Part shown: one piece after another, positions 28,393 to 39,205 of the stretch
Numbering within the stretch: the first letter of the stretch is position 1
How the letters are laid out: the number at the start of each line of letters is the position of its first letter
The notes under the pieces: model-generated
The model's input: the letters and a program-made list of their open reading frames with translations, nothing else
Told to the model about the DNA's origin: nothing
Databases searched by the model: none
Translations under genes and position numbers: made by a program
DNA from: Phenylobacterium immobile (ATCC 35973)
Lineage (GTDB): Bacteria > Pseudomonadota > Alphaproteobacteria > Caulobacterales > Caulobacteraceae
Reading direction: 5' to 3'
NCBI RefSeq assembly: GCF_001375595.1
Contig: NZ_CVJQ01000001.1
Span: 248,001-312,000 of the forward strand
DNA length: 64,000 nt

Positions 28393-29268
28393 TTAGCCGT
28401 CCTTCGCCGAAATCGCCTCGCTCAAGGCCACAACCCGCAGGGCCGCGTCGCGATGCAGCCGCTCCACCATCCGACCATCGACCTTGAGCACGCCCTTGCC
28501 GGCATTCTCGGGCGAATCGAAGGCCTTGACCACCGTCCGAGCCCAGATGATCTCGGCCTCATCAGGCGAAAAGGCGGCGTTGGCGGCGGCGATCTGAGTG
28601 GGATGGATCACCGTCTTGCCGTCAAAACCTAGGTCGCGGCCCTGGCTGCATTCCGAAGCCAGACCGCCCGGGTCAGCGATGTCGTTGAACACCGCGTCGA
28701 GGATCGCCAGGCCATTTGCGCGGGCGGCGATCACCGCCAGCGTCAGGACCGGCGCCAAGGCTGTGCGCCCGGCGCGCGCACCCATCTCTGCGGCCAGATC
28801 GTTGACGCCCAAGACCCAGGCCGTGACGCCGTGCTGTGCGCTGGCGCGGCCCAGAGCGTCGAGGGCCAGGACGCCCGCGCATGTCTCGATCATCAGCCAG
28901 AGGGGGGCTCCAGCCGCGGCGTAGGCGGCGACGTCGGCGGCGCTGCGGATCTTCGGCGCCAGAACCGCGGCGGGACCGGCGTGAGCGATTGCGGCGAGAT
29001 CCGCAGACCCCCATTCGGTGTCTAGCCCATTGACACGAACGACGAGTTCTCGGTCGCCAAAGCCGCCGTCGCCGATTGCGCGGACCGCCGCCGCCCGGGC
29101 CTCGTCCTTGGCGTCGGGCCCGACCGCGTCCTCTAGGTCAAGGATCACGACATCACAGGGCAGGCTGCGAGCCTTTTCGACGGCGCGAGCGTTCGACGCG
29201 GGCGCGTACAGCACGCTGCGACGCGGGCGGATTTTTGCGGCGCTCGGCAATGGTGTTCCTTCCAGCAT
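28393..29268 (-). CDS. CitE-like HpcH/HpaI aldolase (CoA ester lyase)
   Basis: A 291-aa TIM-barrel lyase of the citrate-lyase-beta/malyl-CoA lyase family. Motifs: RRSVLYAPASN, DVVILDLEDAVGPDAKDEAR with the metal-binding acids, ELVVRVNGLDTEWG, MIETCAGVLAL and GFDGKTVIHPTQI. No citrate lyase alpha/gamma genes are present, so a malyl-CoA/citramalyl-CoA lyase or malyl-CoA thioesterase role is likelier. Its start codon is only 16 bp from the divergent DUF2237 start. Confidence 0.85.
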   Translation of the reverse strand: MLEGTPLPSAAKIRPRRSVLYAPASNARAVEKARSLPCDVVILDLEDAVGPDAKDEARAAAVRAIGDGGFGDRELVVRVNGLDTEWGSADLAAIAHAGPAAVLAPKIRSAADVAAYAAAGAPLWLMIETCAGVLALDALGRASAQHGVTAWVLGVNDLAAEMGARAGRTALAPVLTLAVIAARANGLAILDAVFNDIADPGGLASECSQGRDLGFDGKTVIHPTQIAAANAAFSPDEAEIIWARTVVKAFDSPENAGKGVLKVDGRMVERLHRDAALRVVALSEAISAKDG

Positions 29269-29284
29269 CGGCTAGGTTTGTCCC

Positions 29285-29683
29285 ATGAGCACACGCCCAG
29301 ACACCACCCGGCAAGAACCCGGCGCCAAGAATGTCCTGGGCACGGACCTCGTCCCCTGCGGCGTCGATCCCATCACGGGCTTCTACCGCAACGGCTGCTG
29401 CGAAACCGGCCCGGACGACACGGGCTTGCATACCGTCTGCGCCGTCATGACCTCGGAGTTCCTGGAATTCTCCAAGGCCGCGGGCAACGACCTGTCGACA
29501 CCCATGCCTGACCATGGCTTCGATGGCCTGAAGCCCGGTGATCGCTGGTGCCTGTGCGCGCCGCGCTGGAAGGAGGCGCTCGACGCCGGCGCTGCGCCGA
29601 AGCTGGTGCTGGAGGCGACCCACGAAGAAACCCTGGCGATCGTCACCTTGGGCGTGCTCAAGGACTACGAGGTCAAGACCTAG
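29285..29683 (+). CDS. DUF2237 family protein
   Basis: A 132-aa small protein with the DUF2237 signature KNVLGTDLVPCGVDPITGFYRNGCCETGPDDTG, HTVCAVMTSEFLEFSK, GDRWCLCAPRWKEAL and VLEATHEETL. It has several conserved cysteines. Function is unknown. A TAGGTT sequence sits about 8 nt before the ATG, so it may be expressed as a leaderless mRNA. Its stop overlaps the convergent thpR stop in CTAG. Confidence 0.88.
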   Translation: MSTRPDTTRQEPGAKNVLGTDLVPCGVDPITGFYRNGCCETGPDDTGLHTVCAVMTSEFLEFSKAAGNDLSTPMPDHGFDGLKPGDRWCLCAPRWKEALDAGAAPKLVLEATHEETLAIVTLGVLKDYEVKT

Positions 29684-30213
29684 AGCGGATATTCCGCCTC
29701 GAGGGCGTAGCTGGAGCCATCACGGCCCAGGTGGCTGGAGTAGAGGCCGAACCGGTCGACGCGGATCGGCGGCGATTTCAGCAGATTGTTGGCGACGATC
29801 CAGGCCGCCACGTCGGCGGGTTCAGCGCGGCGCACATAGGCCAGCGTCACATGGGGCCGATAGGTTCGCGGATCCGCCGGCAGGCCGGCGCGGCGCGCGG
29901 CGCCTTCGCAGGCCCTGGCCAGGCGGCGAAGCATTGGGTTCTCAGCGACTCCGGCCCATACAGCATCCACCTCATCGCCTTCGCCGAAACAGCCTGCGCC
30001 CTCGAGGATGATCTCGAAAGGCTGGGCGGCGATCACCGCCAACTCGGCGTCCAGGTCGCGCGCGACGTCTTCGCGGATCTCGCCGATGAAGCGCAGCGTG
30101 ATGTGCAGCGCCTCCAGCGGGCGCCAGCGAGCGCCCTTCAAGCCTGTCTGGCGGGTCAGCAGGGCGGCGCCGGCGTCAGGTGGGATCGCAAGGGCGGCGA
30201 ACAGGCGGATCAT
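29680..30213 (-). CDS. thpR: RNA 2',3'-cyclic phosphodiesterase (LigT/ThpR)
   Basis: A 177-aa 2H phosphoesterase with both HxTx motifs: HITL (His37) and HVTL (His121). It opens 2',3'-cyclic phosphate RNA ends or ligates tRNA halves in vitro. ATG 30213 gives the typical MIRLFAALAIP start, with GGATGA just upstream; an earlier in-frame start would add ~50 atypical residues. Confidence 0.9.
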   Translation of the reverse strand: MIRLFAALAIPPDAGAALLTRQTGLKGARWRPLEALHITLRFIGEIREDVARDLDAELAVIAAQPFEIILEGAGCFGEGDEVDAVWAGVAENPMLRRLARACEGAARRAGLPADPRTYRPHVTLAYVRRAEPADVAAWIVANNLLKSPPIRVDRFGLYSSHLGRDGSSYALEAEYPL

Positions 30214-30352
30214 GTCGTCATCCAGGCACGTCTGTGACAGCGCGTTGCTGGAAAACCCTCTCTCGCGAAGGGGCTTGCGCAGCGGCGGCATGGTCACGAT
30301 ATTTGGGGCTGCGTCCAATGGGTGACGCATCGAATTTAAGGGTTTTGCTCTC

Positions 30353-31105
30353 ATGAGCGACTTCAACCGCGGCTACGCGCGCACGATCCCGGCGGATCGC
30401 GCCGACATGTCGGTGGACGCGGGCCTTCGCAGCTTCATGCTCGGCGTCTACAACAAGGTGGCGCTGGGTCTCGTGGTCTCGGCCGCTCTGGCCTGGCTGA
30501 CCGGCCAGTTCGCACCCGTGCAGGAACTTCTGTTCCGCATCACCCCTGATGGCCGCCTCGCTGGCTACACCATCCTCGGGATGGTCGTGGCCTTCGCGCC
30601 GCTCGCCGTCGTCGTTTTCGGCATGTTCGGCTTGAAGAACGCCACGCCGCGGACCTCGGGCGTCTATTATTGGACGATCGTCGCCCTGATCGGCGCATCG
30701 CTCGGCGTCCTGACGCTCGTCTACACCGGCGCTTCGATCGCCTCGACTTTCCTGATCACAGCCGCCGCCTTCGGCGCGCTCAGCCTGTTCGGCTACACGA
30801 CCAAGAAGGATCTGACCGGCTTCGGCAGCTTCCTGATGATCGGCCTGGTCGGCCTGATGCTGGCTTCGGTGGTCAACATCTTCCTGCACTCGGGCCCGAT
30901 GCAGTTCATCATCAGCGTCGTCGGCGTCCTGGTCTTCGCCGGCCTCATCGCCTACGACACCCAGCGCCTGAAGATGACCTACTATGAACTGGGCGGCGAC
31001 CAGGCGGCCATGGGCGTCGCCACCAACTTCGGCGCCCTCAGCCTCTACCTGGACTTCATCAACCTGTTCCAGATGCTGCTGCGCCTGTTCGGCGACCGCC
31101 GCTAA
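30353..31105 (+). CDS. Bax inhibitor-1 family inner membrane protein (YbhL-like)
   Basis: A 250-aa protein with seven transmembrane helices. It shows the BI-1/YccA pattern, including FMLGVYNKVALGLVVSAALAW, the central STFLITAAAFGALSLFGYTTKKDLTGFGSFL and the C-terminal IAYDTQRLKM with the acidic pair linked to pH-dependent Ca2+ leak. It is monocistronic and ends at an intrinsic terminator. Confidence 0.92.
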   Translation: MSDFNRGYARTIPADRADMSVDAGLRSFMLGVYNKVALGLVVSAALAWLTGQFAPVQELLFRITPDGRLAGYTILGMVVAFAPLAVVVFGMFGLKNATPRTSGVYYWTIVALIGASLGVLTLVYTGASIASTFLITAAAFGALSLFGYTTKKDLTGFGSFLMIGLVGLMLASVVNIFLHSGPMQFIISVVGVLVFAGLIAYDTQRLKMTYYELGGDQAAMGVATNFGALSLYLDFINLFQMLLRLFGDRR

Positions 31106-31130
31106 GTCCGGATCTGGTCCGAAACAAGCG

Positions 31131-31164
31131 AGGCCCTGGCGGGCGACCGCCTGGGCCTTTTTTG
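31131..31164 (+). terminator. Rho-independent terminator after the BI-1 gene
   Basis: A stem aggccctggcgg / ccgcctgggcct (one mismatch, 31131-31142 with 31147-31158) and GCGA tetraloop are followed by six T residues (31158-31163). Confidence 0.88.
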
Positions 31165-31177
31165 TTGCGCCGCGTCG

Positions 31178-31504
31178 TTAGTCCACCACCGTAAAGCGGC
31201 CCTTCTCGAAGAAGCGCAGAACCTGCTCCAGTTCGTGGCCGCGGCGCAGAACCATCTCGCCCTCGCCGATCACCGCCCAGGCGCCCTGCTTACGCGCCAG
31301 CGCCGGGCGCTTCTCGATCCGGTAGAGCGGCCGCTCGGACGCCCGGCGAAACACCGAGAAGACCGCGGCGTCGCTGAGGCCGTCCATAGCGTAGTCGCGC
31401 CACTCACCGGCCGCGACCATGCGGCCGTAAAGGCGAAGCAGGCGGTCGAGTTCGCGCCGCTCAAAGAAGACCTGTCGCCCTTTCGGCGAGGCGTCCATCG
31501 TCAT
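31178..31504 (-). CDS. DUF2794 family protein
   Basis: A 108-aa protein with the alphaproteobacterial DUF2794 pattern: QVFFERRELDRLLRLYGRMVAAGEWRDYAMD, DAAVFSVFRRASERPLYRIEK and VLRRGHELEQVLRFFEK. Function is unknown. ATG 31504 is preferred; TTG 31513 and ATG 31498 are alternatives. Confidence 0.82.
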   Translation of the reverse strand: MTMDASPKGRQVFFERRELDRLLRLYGRMVAAGEWRDYAMDGLSDAAVFSVFRRASERPLYRIEKRPALARKQGAWAVIGEGEMVLRRGHELEQVLRFFEKGRFTVVD

Positions 31505-31579
31505 GGTCCGCAAGACTAAACCGGTTTCCCAGAGCGCAGCTAGGCTCTCACTCAGGAAATACAGCGCCGTGAAAAGACC

Positions 31580-31790
31580 TTATTCCGGCCCAGCGCCCGC
31601 CCGATGACGCCTCGATATTGCAATGGTCGGTTGGTCAGAAACCTCTGGTCCCGGATCCTGAACAGCCCCCCCAGCCCCCCTGGATCGGCGGACTGGCCAG
31701 CCGACGCACCAACCAGAGCCCCTCGAACCCGCGCGGTCCCTCTCCAGCCGTGCGGGTTTTCGATTCTAGGGCCGCATCCCCGTCGATGCC
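31580..31790 (+). ncRNA. Candidate 6S-like structured RNA
   Basis: Between DUF2794 and DUF1223 genes lies a strongly self-complementary block. A terminal stem of 13 consecutive pairs joins 31626-31638 with 31693-31705 and includes two G-U pairs that pair only as RNA from the plus strand. An inner CCG(G)ATCC/GGATCGG stem continues it. On the 3' side a hairpin, AACCCGC-G-CGG / CCG-T-GCGGGTT (31716-31757), is flanked by complementary TCGA. CGGCCC (31586-31591) pairs with GGGCCG (31769-31774) as a closing stem. A closing stem, large bubble, terminal arm and 3' bubble hairpin match the 6S RNA architecture, and the words CGATATT and CGGTTGGT recall E. coli 6S. The exact ends are unknown, and another ncRNA is possible. 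Confidence 0.45.
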
Positions 31791-31817
31791 CATCCCAATC
31801 GAGTCTTCCAACGATGC

Positions 31818-32510
31818 CTAGGACTTCGGTTCGCCGACGCCGATGATCCGGCCGCCCTTGGCGCTCTGGACGATGACCGCGGTCCTCAAGCCCGCGTCCG
31901 TCGCCGGTGGCAGGCGGTAGGCGGTAGGCCGGCCACGCCAGGCGCCCAGGCGTTTAAGCTCATGAACCACATTGCGGTGGGTGATGGTCTGGCCGCGGTT
32001 GTCGCCGCTGCGGACCTCGACTTCAGCCTCCCGCGGATCATAGCGCACCATCCAGACCTCGCCAGACAACCGGCTGCGGGCCGAGCCCACGTCCACGCGG
32101 CGCTCGTTGATAAAGCGGATGTCCGGCGGATCGGACGGACTGCGCGCCGCGGCGCGGACCAGCTGCTCGACGGCATCGGTCTTCACGCCGCCAGCCTGCC
32201 TGCGGCCGTTCACCACGACCTGGGGCGTATAGGGCTCGCGAAGAGCGAAGCTGGCCACATAGGCCTTCTGCCGCTCGGCGAACTCTGGCTTGGCGAAGGT
32301 GTCGCTCCAGCCGAGGTAGTCCCAGTAGTCGACGGGGAAGGTCAGGGCGAGCACGCCCGGCTGGTCGGCCAGCTTGCCGACGAAGGCGTTGGCCTCGCCA
32401 CAGGAGGCGCAGCCCTGGGCTGTGAACAGCTCCACGACCACCGGCGGCCGGGCGGCCGCCAGGGTTGGGGTGAAGAGCAACAATGACAGGAGGAGCGCGG
32501 CCGTTCGCAT
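31818..32510 (-). CDS. DUF1223 thioredoxin-like secreted protein
   Basis: A 230-aa protein with an N-terminal signal peptide (MRTAALLLSLLLFTPTLAAA) and a DUF1223 domain. VVELFTAQGCASCGEANAFV carries a CxxC in a thioredoxin-like position, followed by FPVDYWDYLGWSDTFA and YTPQVVVNGRRQAGG. It is probably periplasmic; redox function is inferred. ATG 32510 starts the signal peptide. Confidence 0.85.
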   Translation of the reverse strand: MRTAALLLSLLLFTPTLAAARPPVVVELFTAQGCASCGEANAFVGKLADQPGVLALTFPVDYWDYLGWSDTFAKPEFAERQKAYVASFALREPYTPQVVVNGRRQAGGVKTDAVEQLVRAAARSPSDPPDIRFINERRVDVGSARSRLSGEVWMVRYDPREAEVEVRSGDNRGQTITHRNVVHELKRLGAWRGRPTAYRLPPATDAGLRTAVIVQSAKGGRIIGVGEPKS

Positions 32511-32610
32511 CGCCGCGCACTTAATCCGAGAAGCGTGAACTTGGGGCTTCAACACGACGTGAGGATCGGCGGCGGGCTTCGCCTTGGCAAGCCCGCCGCC
32601 GCACCTTCAA

Positions 32611-35319
<2,709 letters not shown>

Positions 35320-35517
35320 TTGGGAGATCCTCTCTCTGTTCCCGGTCGCTCAAACATCGCTCCGGAAGTCGCGCGCTTATGGACTCGGACACACAGCGTC
35401 CGACCCTGCGCGGCGTGCCTCCCCGAAGACGGCGCCGACGGCCGCGGGCTTCATAGGACGAAGAACCCCCCACGTCCATGCACAGGCTTGCGTGGGCTTC
35501 CGCGGGCGCGCCCGCGC

Positions 35518-36120
35518 ATGATCGAGATCCTGACCCTCAGCGAGGTCGCCCTGTCGCGGGGCGGCCGGCGCCTTTTTTCCGGGTTGTCGCTCACATTAGC
35601 CGCTGGTGAGGCCTGCGCGCTGACCGGGCCGAACGGCTCGGGCAAGACCAGCCTGCTTCGCGCTGTGGCCGGGCTTATTCCCCTGCACGGCGGCGAAATC
35701 GCCTTCGGCGGCGCCGATCCTGCTGAGGTCCGCGGCCGGGCTCTGCATTTCCTAGGCCATCTCGACGGGCTGAAACCCGCCCGCACCGTGGTCGAGGAGC
35801 TGGAGTTCTGGGTGCGTTGGGCCGGCGGCGCGCAAGCGGGCCTCGACGCCGCCATAGCAGCCCTGGAGCTGACACGGCTTCTGCCCCTGGAGATCCGCCG
35901 CCTGTCGGCCGGGCAACGTCGTCGCGTCGCGCTCGCACGTCTGATCGCCACGCCGCGGCCGCTGTGGCTGATGGATGAGCCTCTGAGCCCGCTCGACGCC
36001 GCCTGGCGCGCGCGACTCGGCCACATCATGGCTCAGCACCTTGCGGCTGGCGGCCTGATCCTGGCGGCGGTCCACGACGCCTTGCCGATCCGCGCGATCA
36101 GCCTGGAGATCGCGCCGTGA
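35518..36120 (+). CDS. ccmA: Haem exporter ATPase CcmA
   Basis: A 200-aa ABC ATPase of cytochrome c maturation system I. Walker A is GPNGSGKTSLLRAV, the signature is LSAGQRRRVALARL (LSAGQ instead of LSGGQ), and Walker B is PLWLMDEPLSPLD. With CcmBCDE it drives release of holo-CcmE. ATG 35518 gives the family start MIEILTLSEVAL. Its stop overlaps the GTG start of ccmB. Confidence 0.93.
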   Translation: MIEILTLSEVALSRGGRRLFSGLSLTLAAGEACALTGPNGSGKTSLLRAVAGLIPLHGGEIAFGGADPAEVRGRALHFLGHLDGLKPARTVVEELEFWVRWAGGAQAGLDAAIAALELTRLLPLEIRRLSAGQRRRVALARLIATPRPLWLMDEPLSPLDAAWRARLGHIMAQHLAAGGLILAAVHDALPIRAISLEIAP

Positions 36121-36782
36121 CCGCGCTGGCGGCCCTCCTGCGCCGCGAGATCGCGCTGGCCTGGGGCCACGGCGGCGGGGCCCTGGTGGGGGTCGGCTTC
36201 TACCTCGGCGTCGCCGTCCTCCTGCCCCTGGCGATCGGCTCGGAACACCAGCGACTGGCCGCCGTCGCCGCGGGCGCGGCCTGGGTGGCCCTGGCGCTCG
36301 CGGCCCTGCTCTCCCTCGACCGTCTGTTCGAGCGCGACTTCGAAGACGGCGCCCTGGACCTGATTCTCCTGTCCGACACCCCGCTCGAGTTGGTCTGCGC
36401 GGTCAAATGCCTGGGCCAGTGGATCGCCACCGCCGCTCCGCTCGCCCTGGTCGCCCCGCTGGCCGCCATCGCCCTCGGCGCGGCGCCGTCGCTCAGCCCC
36501 TTGATCTTCGCCTGCGCCCTGGCCGGCGGGCTCGCCTTCGTCTTCCTGGGGGGCGTCGGCGCGGCGCTCAGCCTGGGCGCGCGCCGCGGCGGACTGCTGA
36601 CCGCCGTGATCGTCCTGCCCCTCTTCACCCCGCCGGTGATCTTCGGCGGCGCCGCCCTTGACAGCTTCGCAGGCGGCCTGCCCTGGACCGCCGGCCTGGT
36701 CCTCCTCCTCGCCTACGCCGCCGCGGCCGTGGCGCTCGGCCCCCTCGCCATGGCGGCGGCCTGCCGCAACGCGGTGAGCTGA
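36117..36782 (+). CDS. ccmB: Haem exporter membrane subunit CcmB
   Basis: A 221-aa integral membrane protein with about six helices and the CcmB features LLRREIALAWGHGGG, LIGSEHQRLA-type loop and LFERDFEDGALDLILLSDTPLELV. The GTG start overlaps the ccmA stop (GTGA, 36117-36120), so the pair is translationally coupled. Confidence 0.93.
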   Translation: MTALAALLRREIALAWGHGGGALVGVGFYLGVAVLLPLAIGSEHQRLAAVAAGAAWVALALAALLSLDRLFERDFEDGALDLILLSDTPLELVCAVKCLGQWIATAAPLALVAPLAAIALGAAPSLSPLIFACALAGGLAFVFLGGVGAALSLGARRGGLLTAVIVLPLFTPPVIFGGAALDSFAGGLPWTAGLVLLLAYAAAAVALGPLAMAAACRNAVS

Positions 36783-36924
36783 ATGACACCGGCCATCACC
36801 GCCGGGATGAGCCGTTGAAATATTCTCGCGGCCAATGTTTCGCCCGCGACACCCGCCCGACGTAACGCCGACACGCGGGGATGTTCTAAGCTTCGCCGGG
36901 GACGTGAAGACAAGGAGCTCGTCG

Positions 36925-37467
36925 ATGACGAAAATACATCTGCTGGCGGCCGCGGCCGTCCTGACCACCCTGACTCTTGGCGCGGCCGTACAGGCCCAGC
37001 CCGCGCCGCCGCCCGCGCCGATGCGCGCCGAACGCCCGGTCACCAGCCCAGCTGAACGCCTGCGGACCCTGCTGCAGCTGCGGCCGCAACAGGAAGGCGC
37101 CCTGCAGACCTACGTGGCGGCCGTGAAGCCCGATCGCGAGAAAATGCGCGCCAAGATGGCCGAGCGTCGCGCCGAGCCGCGCCCAACCAGCACGCCCGAC
37201 CGGATCGCCAGGCGCCAGCAGATGTTGAGCGAACGCCAGGCGCAGATGGCCAGCCACGACAGGGCGACTCTCGCATTCTACGGTCAGCTGGACGCCAAGC
37301 AGAAGGCGGTGTTTGACACCCTCGGCCAACGACACGGCCGCAAGTTCGCCGTGCGAGACGGCCGCGACGGCCATGGCTTCGGCCCGCAAGGCCCGCACCG
37401 CCGCGGTCCGCGCGGCCCGATGGGCGCCCCCCCGGAAGGTCCGATGGCCCCGCCGCCCGCCGGCTGA
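36925..37467 (+). CDS. Spy/CpxP-like periplasmic protein
   Basis: A 180-aa protein with signal peptide MTKIHLLAAAAVLTTLTLGAAVQA, a helical region (~45-130) with an LTxxQ-like repeat (LLQLRPQQEGALQTYV and QLDAKQKAVFDTLGQRHGR), and a Gly/Pro/His/Arg-rich tail. This resembles Spy/CpxP chaperone-like proteins, which are often envelope-stress or metal linked. AAGGAG (36912-36917) lies 7 nt upstream of ATG. It splits ccmAB from ccmC. Confidence 0.72.
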   Translation: MTKIHLLAAAAVLTTLTLGAAVQAQPAPPPAPMRAERPVTSPAERLRTLLQLRPQQEGALQTYVAAVKPDREKMRAKMAERRAEPRPTSTPDRIARRQQMLSERQAQMASHDRATLAFYGQLDAKQKAVFDTLGQRHGRKFAVRDGRDGHGFGPQGPHRRGPRGPMGAPPEGPMAPPPAG

Positions 37468-37530
37468 TGCCGACCCCCGTGGGCGAGCGCCCCGCTTGCC
37501 CACGGCCTCCGCTTGAGGCTAGTGCGCGTA

Positions 37531-38259
37531 ATGCTTCCCGCGCCGGCGTTCCTGTCCAATCCAGAACGGTTCATGGCCTTTTCCCGCTGGGCCTCGCCGA
37601 TGTTCGGCGCGATCGCGGCGGCCTTGGCGCTTGCCGGCCTGTGGCTCGGGTTCACCGCCCCTGAAGACTATCAGCAGGGCGACACGGTGCGGATCATGTT
37701 CATCCATGTGCCCGCCGCCTGGTTGGCGCTGTTCGCCTATTCTTGCCTGGGCGTCGCCAGCTTCCTGGCCCTGGTCTTCCGCCACGCCCTGGCGGACGCC
37801 GCCGCGCGCGCCGCCGCGCCCCTGGGCGCCGGCTTTACCCTTCTGGCCCTGATCACCGGCTCGCTTTGGGGCCGGCCGATGTGGGGCACCTGGTGGGAGT
37901 GGGACGCGCGGATGACGTCGGTCCTGGTCCTACTCCTTTTCTACATCGCCTATATCGCCCTACGCGCCGCCATGGACGACGAGGCCAAGGGCGCGCGGGC
38001 CGGCGCGATCCTCGCCCTGGTCGGCCTGATCAACCTGCCCGTCGTCCACTGGTCTGTGACCTGGTGGAACAGCCTGCATCAAGGCTCCTCTGTGTTCCGC
38101 GCTGACGGGCCCTCCATGCCCGCGGTCTTTCTGGCGCCCCTGCTGCTGATGGGCCTGGCCTATACGTCGGCTTTCGGATCGCTATGGCTGGTGCGAATCC
38201 GCGGCGAGGTCTGGCGTCAGCGGGCCGCCGCCCTCTACCAACGCCTCGCCCAGGACTAG
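37531..38259 (+). CDS. ccmC: Haem-handling protein CcmC
   Basis: A 242-aa, six-helix membrane protein with the tryptophan-rich WWD haem motif GRPMWGTWWEWDARMTSVL and flanking His residues (MFIHVPAAW, LPVVHWSVTWWN). It transfers haem to CcmE in the periplasm. ATG 37531 matches the family N-terminus (MLPAPAFLSNPERFM); GTG 37522 and TTG 37513 are alternatives. It is followed 4 bp later by ccmD. Confidence 0.92.
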   Translation: MLPAPAFLSNPERFMAFSRWASPMFGAIAAALALAGLWLGFTAPEDYQQGDTVRIMFIHVPAAWLALFAYSCLGVASFLALVFRHALADAAARAAAPLGAGFTLLALITGSLWGRPMWGTWWEWDARMTSVLVLLLFYIAYIALRAAMDDEAKGARAGAILALVGLINLPVVHWSVTWWNSLHQGSSVFRADGPSMPAVFLAPLLLMGLAYTSAFGSLWLVRIRGEVWRQRAAALYQRLAQD

Positions 38260-38263
38260 GCCC

Positions 38264-38416
38264 ATGCTTGATCTCGACGCCGGCAAATACGCGGCCTTCG
38301 TCTGGCCGGCCTTCGCCATCACCGCCCTCGTCTTCGTCGTGATGATCGCAGCCTGTTTGAACCACGCCCGCCGCTGGCGCGCCCGCGCCGAAGCCTTAGA
38401 GCGCGACGGCCGATGA
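38264..38416 (+). CDS. ccmD: Haem exporter protein CcmD
   Basis: A 50-aa single-span membrane protein (MLDLDAGKYAAFVWPAFAIT, hydrophobic helix to about residue 32, then a basic tail ARRWRARAEAL). The Y-x-x-F-V-W-P-A pattern and position between ccmC and ccmG are characteristic. CcmD helps release holo-CcmE from CcmC. Its stop overlaps the ccmG start in ATGA. Confidence 0.88.
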   Translation: MLDLDAGKYAAFVWPAFAITALVFVVMIAACLNHARRWRARAEALERDGR

Positions 38417-38934
38417 GCCGTTGGCTAGCGCTCGCGCCCCTGCTTGTATTGCTCGCGCTGGGCGGCCTGTTCGGGCTCTATGCGCTGAACCGCAACCCGC
38501 AGGTCCAGCCCCAGGCCTTGGTCGGCAAGGCCGCGCCGGCGTTCTCCCTGTCCTCGCTGGACGACGGCGCTCCGACCCCGATCGTCGAGACTCCCGGCAA
38601 GGGCCCTGTCCTCGTCAACTTCTTCGCCTCCTGGTGCGCGCCCTGCGAGATCGAGCATCCGGTGCTGATGAGCCTGAAGCGTCGCGGCGTGGCGATCACC
38701 GGCGTCGCCTACAAGGACGCGCCGGCCAACACCCAGGCGTTCTTGGCCCGGCTGGGGGATCCCTTCGCCCGGCGGCTGATCGACCGCGACGGCGCCGCGG
38801 GCATTGACTTCGGCGTCACCGGCGTACCCGAAACCTACCTCATCGGCGCCGACGGGATCGTCATCGCCAAGCATACCGGTCCGCTCAGCGCGGCGGCGGC
38901 GCAGTCGCTTTTGAGCAGGACCGCGGCTGATTGA
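38413..38934 (+). CDS. ccmG: Cytochrome c biogenesis thioredoxin CcmG/DsbE
   Basis: A 173-aa membrane-anchored periplasmic thioredoxin. The N-terminal anchor (WLALAPLLVLLALGGLFGLYAL) precedes the redox motif ASWCAPCEIEHP (Cys75, Cys78), the CcmG acidic-groove segments GVAYKDAPAN and the cis-Pro GVTGVPETYLI. It reduces apocytochrome cysteines or CcmH. It is translationally coupled to ccmD by a 4-bp overlap. Confidence 0.93.
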   Translation: MSRWLALAPLLVLLALGGLFGLYALNRNPQVQPQALVGKAAPAFSLSSLDDGAPTPIVETPGKGPVLVNFFASWCAPCEIEHPVLMSLKRRGVAITGVAYKDAPANTQAFLARLGDPFARRLIDRDGAAGIDFGVTGVPETYLIGADGIVIAKHTGPLSAAAAQSLLSRTAAD

Positions 38935-38980
38935 CCACAGTTTCGGTGGAACAGCCGGGGCTCCGGCGAGTTTGCCGCCT

Positions 38981-39190
38981 ATGAGCTTAGGACGAGACAG
39001 AGAGCAAAGGCTGCGTGACGAGGCGCAAGCGCTTTGGCGCGCCCTGCGCGACGGGGAGCCGCCGGTCGACGCCAGCGCTGATGACCTGTTGTCCACGCTG
39101 CTCAGCCAGATCCCGGCCGCGCCAAGCTACGACCGCCTGCGTTCGCCCTACCTGCGCCACTCCCAGATCGCCCGTCCTGTAGGCGATTAG
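38981..39190 (+). CDS. Small hypothetical protein
   Basis: A 69-aa frame rich in Arg, Leu and Asp (MSLGRDREQRLRDEAQALWR), predicted helical and soluble. It follows ccmG by 46 bp on the same strand. I do not recognise a family, and the Shine-Dalgarno is weak. It could be a real accessory small protein or a chance frame in GC-rich DNA. Confidence 0.4.
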   Translation: MSLGRDREQRLRDEAQALWRALRDGEPPVDASADDLLSTLLSQIPAAPSYDRLRSPYLRHSQIARPVGD

Positions 39191-39205
39191 GCTGAACGGG
39201 CAGGT

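Noticed and set aside
31690..31770. tRNA-like pieces (GGTTCGA on the minus strand, GGTTGGTCAG on the plus strand)
   Set aside because: No acceptor stem, anticodon arm or correct T-arm pairing could be assembled.
31604..31846. 80-codon plus-strand frame in the DUF2794-DUF1223 gap
   Set aside because: Pro/Arg/Ser-rich nonsense-like translation; the segment is better explained as structured RNA.
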